Shown piece by piece: positions 1 through 5,945 of a stretch of DNA of 5,949 nt. The position numbers were made by a program, and so were the translations under genes. The DNA lies in contig JACRIC010000019.1 of NCBI GenBank assembly GCA_016235915.1, forward strand, positions 1-5,949, in the 5' to 3' direction. The notes below the pieces were generated by a model. That model was not told the origin of the DNA. It ran no database searches and worked only from the letters and a program-made list of their open reading frames with translations. Within the stretch, counting starts at the first letter, position 1. Each line of letters starts with the position of its first letter. The stretch comes from Candidatus Peregrinibacteria bacterium (GTDB lineage Bacteria > Patescibacteriota > Gracilibacteria > UBA1369 > JACRIC01).

Positions 1-2385
1 ATGATTCCCTACGACGTGCAAATCATCGGCGGCATCGTCCTTCATCAGGGAAAAATCGCGGAAATGAAAACAGGAGAAGGAAAAACACTCGTCTGCACCA
101 TGCCGGTATACCTCAATGCGCTGACAGGAGACGGCGTTTTTGTGGTCACCGTCAATGAATACCTCGCCGAACGCGACGCGGAATGGATGAGTGGAATGTA
201 CCAATTTCTCGGTCTCTCCGTGGGAACTATTCTTCACGCCCAAAATCCCGAGCAAAAACAAGAAATCTACCGACGCGACATCATTTACGGCACCAATAAC
301 GAATTCGGATTCGACTATCTGCGCGATAACATGGCGGTCAGCCTTGAAAACATCGTTCAAAGAAATCTCAACTACGCCATCATCGATGAAGTGGACTCGA
401 TTTTAATTGACGAAGCTCGAACGCCTCTCATTATTTCCGCGCCGGCCGAAGAATCCACCGCTAAATATCAAAGATACTCCCGTCTCATTCAAAATCTCGT
501 AGAAAACGAAGATTATAACATTGATGAAAAAATTAAAACAGCGACTTTGACCGAGGCCGGCATCGCAAAAATAGAAAAGCTCATGGGAGTTGAAAATATC
601 TACACCGAGGCAGGTTTTCTGGAAGTCCACCATCTGGAACAAGCGCTGAAAGCAACCGCATGCTACAAACGAGATGTTGATTATATGGTGAAAGACGACG
701 AGGTCATTATTGTGGATGAATTTACGGGCCGACTGATGCCCGGCCGACGGTACTCGGAAGGACTCCATCAAGCCATTGAAGCCAAGGAAGGAGTGGAGGT
801 AAAAAGGGAAAGCAAAACGCTCGCGACTGTTTCACTCCAAAATTATTTTCGCTTGTTTAAAAAACTCGGCGGCATGACGGGAACCGCCATGACCGAAGCC
901 GAAGAATTTTACAAAATCTACCGCCTCGATACCGTAGAAATTCCCACAAACGTACACTGCATTCGAAAAGATCAACCGGATGTTATTTACAAAACCATGA
1001 AAGCGAAATTTCTCGCGGTGACGGAAAAAGTGAAGGAACTGCATGACAAAGGCCAGCCCGTCCTCATCGGCACCATTTCCATTGAAAAATCAGAAATGCT
1101 CAGCCAACTGCTCTCAATGAAAGGAGTCCCTCACAACGTTTTGAATGCAAAGCACCACGCACGCGAAGCGGAAATTGTGGCGAATGCAGGACAAAAAGGA
1201 GCAGTCACCATCGCGACAAACATGGCGGGACGCGGAACAGATATCAAACTTGGTGAAGGAGTAAGAGAAATTGGAGGACTCTACATCATAGGAACGGAAC
1301 GCCACGAAAGCCGGAGAATCGACAATCAGCTCCGCGGTCGTTCTGGACGCCAAGGAGATCTCGGAGAAAGTCGATTCTATGTATCGCTCGAAGACGAACT
1401 CATGCGGCTTTTCGGCTCCGAAAAAATTCAAAAAATGATGGACAAGCTCGGAATTCCAGACGAAATGCCGATCGAAAACTCCATGATTTCAAATTCCATC
1501 GAAAGCGCGCAAAAAAGAGTGGAAGGACGAAATTTTGACATCAGAAAACATCTGGTGGATTACGATGATGTCATGAATAAACACCGCGAAATCATCTACA
1601 GCCGACGACGGAAAATGCTCAAAAACACTGACACGCAAAAAGATATTGCCGAAACGCTCTCCGAAGAGGCCAAAAACATTGTTCTCCTGCACACTTCTTT
1701 CGAAAACCGATTGGAATGGAATATCAAGGAAATAGTGGAAACCGTGAAAACGATCCATATTGATGCCAAAAATCCGATTACCGAAGAGGAACTGTTAAAA
1801 ATGGAAACTCGCGAAGAAATAATCGAAAAAACCGCAGAATATCTCGCAAAGGAATATGAAGAACGCGAAAAAGAAATCGAGGATCCGATGCTCATGCGCG
1901 ACATCGAACGAAACGTGTGTCTTCACGTCATAGATTCGCTTTGGATGGAGCATATCGATGAAATGAGTCATCTGCGGGAAAACGTGGCGCTTCAGGGATA
2001 TGGGCAGAGAGATCCGCTCATTGAATATAAAAGCGAGGCGTTCACCATGCTCGCTCATCTTCTTTCAGCCATTCGCTCAAATACCATCAACACGCTCTTT
2101 AAAGTCGATTTGGAAAAAGAAGCCGCGCGAAAACTCCTCATACAAACCGCCAGAGAAATGCAAACCAATGAAAATGAAATAGAGGGCGTACTGTCCGGAG
2201 AAAAATCCGCCACGGGAACACATCCAACCATCATTCGTGTCAGCGCGGATGAAAATTCCTCGGGAAGCCAAGCGATATGGGCCACAGGAGGATCGGGTAC
2301 TCCTCTTTCCCATGCCAAAGCCGGCCGAAACGATCCTTGCCCCTGCGGTTCAGGAAAAAAATATAAAAAGTGCCACAGGAAGTAG
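1..2385 (+). CDS. secA: Preprotein translocase ATPase SecA, 5' end missing
   Basis: ATPase motor that pushes unfolded preproteins through the SecYEG membrane channel. The visible 794 residues align from about residue 80 of a normal SecA: the window opens inside the conserved 'pYDVQiiGG' stretch, so the first ATG is internal and the true start lies upstream. Visible elements in order: Walker A MKTGEGKT (22-29); DEVD Walker B (129-132) followed by SILIDEARTPLIISAP; the preprotein cross-linking domain (about 145-270); GGMTGTAMTEA (290-300); the NBD2 motifs TNMAGRGTDIKLG (407-418) and QLRGRSGRQGD (443-453); the helical scaffold and wing (about 490-640); the two-helix finger with its tip LQGYGQRDP (Tyr667); a variable linker (about 722-773); and a C-terminal SEC-C zinc motif with Cys780, Cys782, Cys791 and His792. 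With the missing part it would be about 875 residues, normal for the family. It ends in TAG, with no clear terminator before the next promoter. The identity is very secure; only the 5' end is unresolved. Confidence 0.97.
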   Translation: MIPYDVQIIGGIVLHQGKIAEMKTGEGKTLVCTMPVYLNALTGDGVFVVTVNEYLAERDAEWMSGMYQFLGLSVGTILHAQNPEQKQEIYRRDIIYGTNNEFGFDYLRDNMAVSLENIVQRNLNYAIIDEVDSILIDEARTPLIISAPAEESTAKYQRYSRLIQNLVENEDYNIDEKIKTATLTEAGIAKIEKLMGVENIYTEAGFLEVHHLEQALKATACYKRDVDYMVKDDEVIIVDEFTGRLMPGRRYSEGLHQAIEAKEGVEVKRESKTLATVSLQNYFRLFKKLGGMTGTAMTEAEEFYKIYRLDTVEIPTNVHCIRKDQPDVIYKTMKAKFLAVTEKVKELHDKGQPVLIGTISIEKSEMLSQLLSMKGVPHNVLNAKHHAREAEIVANAGQKGAVTIATNMAGRGTDIKLGEGVREIGGLYIIGTERHESRRIDNQLRGRSGRQGDLGESRFYVSLEDELMRLFGSEKIQKMMDKLGIPDEMPIENSMISNSIESAQKRVEGRNFDIRKHLVDYDDVMNKHREIIYSRRRKMLKNTDTQKDIAETLSEEAKNIVLLHTSFENRLEWNIKEIVETVKTIHIDAKNPITEEELLKMETREEIIEKTAEYLAKEYEEREKEIEDPMLMRDIERNVCLHVIDSLWMEHIDEMSHLRENVALQGYGQRDPLIEYKSEAFTMLAHLLSAIRSNTINTLFKVDLEKEAARKLLIQTAREMQTNENEIEGVLSGEKSATGTHPTIIRVSADENSSGSQAIWATGGSGTPLSHAKAGRNDPCPCGSGKKYKKCHRK

Positions 2386-2393
2386 GAAAAAAA

Positions 2394-2403
2394 TCGGTTA
2401 ACT
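2394..2403. repeat. Upstream copy of a 10-bp direct repeat (TCGGTTAACT)
   Basis: This identical decamer recurs at 2451-2460, 57 bases away start to start. This copy lies 8 bases after the secA stop codon and 4 bases before the -35 box of the Fic promoter. Its core GTTAAC is palindromic, as a dimeric DNA-binding protein would prefer. The flanking bases differ, so the match is exactly ten. Operator function is inferred from position only. Confidence 0.45.
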
Positions 2404-2407
2404 ATTA

Positions 2408-2437
2408 TTGACTATTTTAATGATTCAGTGATATAAT
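2408..2437 (+). promoter_or_regulatory. Sigma-70-type promoter of the Fic gene
   Basis: The -35 box TTGACT (2408-2413) is separated by 18 bases from a perfect -10 box TATAAT (2432-2437). The -10 box is preceded by TGA, giving the extended -10 form TGnTATAAT from 2429. Transcription would start near 2444, leaving a leader of about 23 bases before the ATG at 2467. The leader has no Shine-Dalgarno sequence. The promoter implies that the Fic gene can be transcribed independently of secA, although read-through from secA cannot be excluded because no terminator is visible between them. Confidence 0.72.
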
Positions 2438-2450
2438 AAATACGATATTT

Positions 2451-2460
2451 TCGGTTAACT
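2451..2460. repeat. Downstream copy of the 10-bp direct repeat (TCGGTTAACT)
   Basis: Second copy of the decamer at 2394-2403. It falls in the untranslated leader of the Fic gene, ending 6 bases before the ATG, where a ribosome binding site would normally be. The two copies bracket the promoter, which suits either a repressor that loops or blocks it, or an autoregulated gene. This is an inference from spacing. Confidence 0.45.
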
Positions 2461-2466
2461 CAATTT

Positions 2467-3384
2467 ATGAAATATCTTACAAAAAAAGTTATCAAGGGAA
2501 AGTCGTATTATTATTTGCAATATGAAAATTATACAAAAAACATTGGTCATTTTTTGCCTGATGACCTAAAAAGTATTTTTTTTACTTTTTTTCAAGAAAT
2601 TGCTACGAAAAAGTTTAAAAACTTCCCCAAAAACATAAAAAAAGATTTCCGTTATCTCAATGTACAACACGTAGAAAAAACAAAATTTTGGTATTTACTT
2701 TTAAAACACGAACTTTTCGAAAGAGAACATCATGATTTTTATAAAAAATTTATTGTTTTGTTTACATACCATTCCAATAAAACGGAAGGATCGAAAACAA
2801 AGAAGAAGGACATTGAAGAAATGGATCCTTGGACGACCAGAAAACCCGTGACGAAAACCGAAGTTGAAATTCTGCATTCTTTTATGGCTTTCCATCACGC
2901 GTTTTCCGATGATATGAAGTGGAATGTAAAAAATATCAGACAAGTGCACAGGTTATTGCTGGAGAAATTAGATCCTATCATTGCCGGTCAATGGAAAAAA
3001 GAAAATAATATTGCTCCTTCAAATGACACCACAACGGATTTTCGAGAAGTGCCTCATGCCATGAATCGCTTGATCCATTGGTTGCGAACGGAAATGAAAA
3101 ATGATACGTATCCTCCAATGTTGGCTTTACAATTTTATTGTACATTTGAAAAAATCCATCCTTTTCTTGATGGAAATGGCAGAGTAGGACGCATTTTATG
3201 CAATTCAATACTCGATAAATTTGGCTATCCTCCCGTAATTTTTTTTACTGATAATAAAACGGAACATTCCAGTGCCTTGAGGGCTTTTTCAGAAGGGAGA
3301 CCAATGAAAATGTACAAACATTTTTTAAATCAGTTAAAAAAAACTTACAAAGCTTTAGGATATAATCTGGAGAAATTCAGTTAA
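2467..3384 (+). CDS. Fic-domain protein (putative AMP transferase), class II-like
   Basis: Fic enzymes transfer a nucleotide part, usually AMP from ATP, onto a hydroxyl side chain of a target protein; the target here is unknown. The 305-residue protein has an intact catalytic motif HPFLDGNGRVGR (231-242), with catalytic His231, the metal-binding acidic residue Asp235, and Arg239 and Arg242. Upstream, SNKTEG (103-108) fits the inhibitory motif [S/T]xxxE[G/N], whose glutamate (Glu107) blocks ATP placement in self-inhibited Fic proteins. The stretch AGQWKKENNIAP (173-184) corresponds to the substrate-binding flap region. Residues 1-30 are rich in Lys and Tyr (VIKGKSYYYLQYE) and resemble N-terminal segments I recall in archaeal and CPR Fic proteins. 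No signal peptide or membrane segment is visible, so it is probably cytosolic. No separate antitoxin gene lies next to it, in keeping with built-in inhibition. The gene is much more AT-rich than its neighbours, which suggests transfer. ATG 2467 is the only methionine upstream of the conserved part; no Shine-Dalgarno sequence precedes it. It could be a toxin, a regulator of a host protein, or a defence gene. Confidence 0.92.
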   Translation: MKYLTKKVIKGKSYYYLQYENYTKNIGHFLPDDLKSIFFTFFQEIATKKFKNFPKNIKKDFRYLNVQHVEKTKFWYLLLKHELFEREHHDFYKKFIVLFTYHSNKTEGSKTKKKDIEEMDPWTTRKPVTKTEVEILHSFMAFHHAFSDDMKWNVKNIRQVHRLLLEKLDPIIAGQWKKENNIAPSNDTTTDFREVPHAMNRLIHWLRTEMKNDTYPPMLALQFYCTFEKIHPFLDGNGRVGRILCNSILDKFGYPPVIFFTDNKTEHSSALRAFSEGRPMKMYKHFLNQLKKTYKALGYNLEKFS

Positions 3385-3388
3385 AAAT

Positions 3389-3655
3389 TCAAGGAACCGA
3401 ATATAAAACCTTCTGATAGCACCCCTGACAATACACCTGCGCATTTTTTTCCGGATGAAAGCTTGAAAAAATTTCCGTAAAACATTTTTGGCATTTTCGA
3501 TTCCAGAGTTTTCGAGGATTCCGTTGTTTCATACGATCAAGATACCGCACATCGGGATGCTGTCTCGGAAGCGGCAATCTTGTTTTTGTGCAATAATTTT
3601 TTCCATATAATTCATTACTCCCTCCCCATAAAAACCTTTCTCGCCTTTGCCCCAT
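3389..3655 (-). CDS. Small zinc-ribbon protein, start uncertain; probably a frameshifted or truncated remnant
   Basis: The 88-residue open frame ends at TGA 3389-3391, only 4 bases from the convergent Fic gene. Its C-terminal ~62 residues look like real protein: LPLPRQHPDVRYLDR (27-41), RNPRKLW (45-51), then two knuckles Cys55-x-x-Cys58 and Cys76-x-x-Cys79 within VYCQGCY. I associate this pattern with zinc-ribbon proteins common in CPR genomes and of unknown role. The first ~26 residues look unlike protein, and the frame's ATG (3655) lies inside ftsK with no useful ribosome site. A well-formed start exists instead at ATG 3615, overlapping the ftsK stop, but its frame closes after 28 codons (TGA 3529-3531). 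A one-base insertion between about 3585 and 3602, where there are runs of six and five A on the coding strand, would join that start to the zinc-ribbon frame and give about 75 residues. An earlier expected knuckle reads HPDV rather than CPxC. It is either a decaying gene, a sequencing indel, or a gene with another start such as TTG. Confidence 0.5.
   Translation of the reverse strand: MGQRRERFLWGGSNELYGKNYCTKTRLPLPRQHPDVRYLDRMKQRNPRKLWNRKCQKCFTEIFSSFHPEKNAQVYCQGCYQKVLYSVP
3613..3625 (-). promoter_or_regulatory. Shine-Dalgarno and overlapping stop/start (TAATG) after ftsK
   Basis: On the - strand, GGAGG (3625-3621) stands 5 bases before an ATG (3615-3613), whose A is also the last base of the ftsK stop TAA (3617-3615). 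This is the standard arrangement for translational coupling to a following gene. It is the best ribosome binding site in the window, yet the frame it opens holds only 28 codons. The G-rich run also encodes the last FtsK residues (Met-Gly-Arg-Glu), so part of the match may be incidental. Confidence 0.5.
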
Positions 3656-5828
3656 CCACCGGACCGATAATGCCTTTGGATTCTAAAATATCAAGAAGCC
3701 GAGCCGCCCTCGCATACCCCACTCGGAGCCGCCGCTGAAGCAACGCCGCCGACGCCTTCCCCGTCTCGGAAACCACCGCCAACGCTTCTTCATAGAGATC
3801 ATCATCAATTTCGTCATCATCCAAATCACCAGCGATTTTCGTATTCGGAAGACCTGAAATTTTCAGTCCTGCGGTCTTTCGCGAAAGAATATCCTCATTA
3901 TATTTCGGCCCGACTGAGAGCTTCAAATAATTCGTCACCCGTTCAATTTCCAAAGACGAAACAAAAACCCCCTGAAGCCGTATCGGCCGACCCACATCCC
4001 CCGCCAAATAGAGCATATCCCCCTGTCCGAGCAAATCTTCAGCGCCGAGACAGTCGAGAATCACTCGAGAATCAATAGACGAAGACACCGTAAACGCCAC
4101 TCGCGCCGGAATATTCGCTTTAATAAGCCCAGTAATGACATCCACCGACGGCCTCTGAGTCGCAACCATCAGATGAATCCCCACTGCCCGCCCCATCTGC
4201 GCCAACCGACAGATCGAAGCCTCCACCTCCTTGCCCGCCGCCATCATCAAATCCGCGAGCTCATCAATCACCACGACCAGACACGCCATTTTATCCTCGA
4301 TTTTCGGATCCGCATTAAAATCCTTCAAATTTCTGTGCCGCATATCCGCCAAAATCTGATAACGCCTTCCCATCTCGGAAACCGCCCACCGAAGAGCGAT
4401 CGCGGCCTTCTCCGGATCCGTAATCACCGGCGTAACCAGATGAGGAATACCATTATATCCAGAAAGCTCCACCCTCTTCGGATCCACCATGATAAACTGC
4501 ATCTCACGAGGAGAATTCTGATACAGCAACGAAACAAGAAAAGTATTCATTCCAACGGATTTTCCCGATCCCGTAGCGCCGGCAATGAGAAGATGCGGCA
4601 TTTTGGCAAGATCGGCAATCACCGGAACTCCGCTCACATCGCGACCAAGACAAATGCGCAACTTCGAATGAGTCTCGCCATACTCTTCGCTCTCCATAAT
4701 ATCGCGAAGAAACACATTTGCCCGCCGGTCATTCGGGATTTCGATTCCCACCAGCCCTTTTCCCGGAATCGGCGCCTCAATGCGAATAGCTTTTGCGGCC
4801 AAAGCAAGGGCGAGATCACTCTTCAAAGAAGTGATTTTTGAAAGTTTCACCCCTTCATCGGGTTTGAGCGTGTACTGAACCACGGTCGGCCCCACATGAA
4901 TATCCTGCATGGTAACCTCAATGCCAAATTGCGAAAGTTTATTGCGAATGACCTCCGCATTCCGTTTCAAAAACGCGTCATCCGAAGTGATTTCACTGTC
5001 TCCGATTTTGAGAAGATCAAGTCCGGGATATTCCCAAATAAAAGGAATGTCCTCTTTCGCTTCGGGCGTTTCTAAAATTTCCGAAGTCTCCTCTTTTAAC
5101 TCCAAATCTTCTTCAGGATCGGCCGGCCGAAGCATCGCAAACGGCTCTTCCCCAATCGGACGAGAAATAATTTCCGGTTTGATAATATTGATTTCTTCAA
5201 GTTTCTCCACATTTTCAAAATTTTCCTCTTTTGATTCTTCGTGAAAAACTCTTCTTCGTTTTCTGTCAGGCGAAAATATGGCCACCAGTTCCGAAAACGC
5301 CACATTCAACGTCAGCAGAAACGAAATAAGAAGCAAGGCCGAAAAAACAACATACGATCCCGTAAGCCCAAAAATCGCAATACCGATAAAAGCGCCGGTA
5401 AAACCGATATATCCTCCAAAAAGACCTTTCTCAGCAACGGAATAGAGATCTTCGGAGGGAACCGAAAGATGAATGAGGGTCGACACGGAAATAATAAGGA
5501 GCATTACGCCAAAACCTCGCGAAAGTCCAAAGGAAGGTTTTTTATTAAAGAAAAAAATAAGCGCAATAATGCCAAAAAGAACCGGAAGTCCATACACTCC
5601 CCAGCCAAAAATAGGCAAAAGAAATTTCTGCATAATGGTCCCGACCACTCCCAGTTTTCCACCAATGCTCATCCCCACAAGAATTGCCAGAGCCGCGTAG
5701 GCGACACCAAAAATTTCATTCGCCACTCGAGGCTCGACATCAAAACTCAATCCTTTGGCTCCTTTCCTGCCACGCATATTTCTCTTTGTTGGCCACGTCT
5801 GAAATGACATCCTGCCTCTTCTGCGCAT
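3615..5828 (-). CDS. ftsK: DNA translocase FtsK/SpoIIIE family
   Basis: Septum-anchored hexameric ATPase that moves chromosomal DNA during division and helps resolve the terminus. The N-terminal membrane domain has four or five hydrophobic segments (about 39-60, 71-94, 104-122 and 137-185). An acidic, Glu-rich linker follows (about 195-265), far shorter than in E. coli FtsK, so the 737-residue layout is closer to B. subtilis SpoIIIE. The alpha domain occupies about 268-385. The RecA-like motor carries Walker A GATGSGKS (417-424), DPKRVEL (449-455), Walker B LVVVIDELADL (517-527) and ATQRPSVDVITG (556-567). The C-terminal winged-helix gamma domain (about 676-737) contains the recognition helix GYARAARLLD (704-713), which reads DNA polarity signals in this family. 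Met7 (ATG at 5810) may be the real start: AGAGG sits 4 bases ahead of it, whereas ATG 5828 has no ribosome site and would leave a leader of only about 17 bases from the proposed promoter. The gene ends in TAA overlapping a downstream ATG. Apart from the start, the identification is secure. Confidence 0.97.
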   Translation of the reverse strand: MRRRGRMSFQTWPTKRNMRGRKGAKGLSFDVEPRVANEIFGVAYAALAILVGMSIGGKLGVVGTIMQKFLLPIFGWGVYGLPVLFGIIALIFFFNKKPSFGLSRGFGVMLLIISVSTLIHLSVPSEDLYSVAEKGLFGGYIGFTGAFIGIAIFGLTGSYVVFSALLLISFLLTLNVAFSELVAIFSPDRKRRRVFHEESKEENFENVEKLEEINIIKPEIISRPIGEEPFAMLRPADPEEDLELKEETSEILETPEAKEDIPFIWEYPGLDLLKIGDSEITSDDAFLKRNAEVIRNKLSQFGIEVTMQDIHVGPTVVQYTLKPDEGVKLSKITSLKSDLALALAAKAIRIEAPIPGKGLVGIEIPNDRRANVFLRDIMESEEYGETHSKLRICLGRDVSGVPVIADLAKMPHLLIAGATGSGKSVGMNTFLVSLLYQNSPREMQFIMVDPKRVELSGYNGIPHLVTPVITDPEKAAIALRWAVSEMGRRYQILADMRHRNLKDFNADPKIEDKMACLVVVIDELADLMMAAGKEVEASICRLAQMGRAVGIHLMVATQRPSVDVITGLIKANIPARVAFTVSSSIDSRVILDCLGAEDLLGQGDMLYLAGDVGRPIRLQGVFVSSLEIERVTNYLKLSVGPKYNEDILSRKTAGLKISGLPNTKIAGDLDDDEIDDDLYEEALAVVSETGKASAALLQRRLRVGYARAARLLDILESKGIIGPVDGAKARKVFMGRE

Positions 5829-5836
5829 GAAAATAC

Positions 5837-5854
5837 AGTAAAATTTATTTTACT
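5837..5854. repeat. 18-bp perfect inverted repeat over the ftsK promoter
   Basis: AGTAAAATTTATTTTACT: two perfect 8-base arms (5837-5844 and 5847-5854) around a TT centre. It overlaps the downstream half of the proposed ftsK -10 box and covers its expected transcription start near 5845, the classic position for a repressor operator. With only a 2-base centre it is unlikely to act as an RNA hairpin. It does not match the LexA or Fur consensus sequences I know. AT-rich DNA yields such repeats fairly often by chance, so position is the main support. Confidence 0.45.
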
Positions 5855-5860
5855 ATACCA
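5852..5860 (-). promoter_or_regulatory. Extended -10 promoter for ftsK
   Basis: Read on the - strand this is TGGTATAGT: a -10 box TATAGT (one mismatch to TATAAT) with the TGn extension. No convincing -35 hexamer is found 16-18 bases upstream, which is acceptable for extended -10 promoters. Transcription would begin near 5845, giving a leader of about 35 bases to the ATG at 5810 or about 17 to the ATG at 5828. Confidence 0.5.
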
Positions 5861-5884
5861 AAAAAACGCAGAAAACCATAAAAA

Positions 5885-5893
5885 TGCTATAAT
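5885..5893 (+). promoter_or_regulatory. Extended -10 promoter facing out of the window
   Basis: TGCTATAAT is a perfect extended -10 element, with TATAAT at 5888-5893. The -35 position (about 5865-5870) has no recognisable hexamer. Transcription would start near 5900 and run rightward toward the ATG at 5946. The element is divergent from the ftsK promoter, and the two -10 boxes lie 36 bases apart. Confidence 0.5.
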
Positions 5894-5945
5894 AGTGCCC
5901 GTTCAACTCGTTAATAACCAATAATCCAAAAACTTTACAAACTTT

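Noticed and set aside
2386..2466. Terminator for secA
   Set aside because: No GC-rich stem followed by a T run is present; the sequence goes straight into the first repeat and the Fic promoter.
3384..3480. Bidirectional terminator between the convergent Fic and zinc-ribbon frames
   Set aside because: The stop codons are only 4 bases apart, and I could not find a stable stem with a T tract on either strand in the flanking sequence.
3620..3627. KOPS-like octamer GGGGAGGG on the - strand
   Set aside because: About 0.7 such matches are expected by chance in a window this size, and the run is explained by the coding of the FtsK C-terminus and the Shine-Dalgarno sequence.
4173..4841. Open + strand frame of 222 codons opposite the FtsK motor domain
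   Set aside because: It lies wholly antisense to the Walker A/B region of FtsK, and its composition (many His, Arg and Asn) and lack of a ribosome site mark it as a shadow of the codon pattern on the other strand.
5241..5807. Open + strand frame of 188 codons opposite the FtsK membrane domain
   Set aside because: It is antisense to clearly conserved membrane-domain sequence, very rich in Lys, Asn and Arg with no recognisable motif, as expected for the reverse of an AT-rich hydrophobic coding region.
1..5828. UGA-to-glycine code as in Gracilibacteria/Absconditabacteria
   Set aside because: Glycine is written with GGA and other GGN codons throughout, and all three large genes are complete frames of family-typical length without any in-frame TGA.
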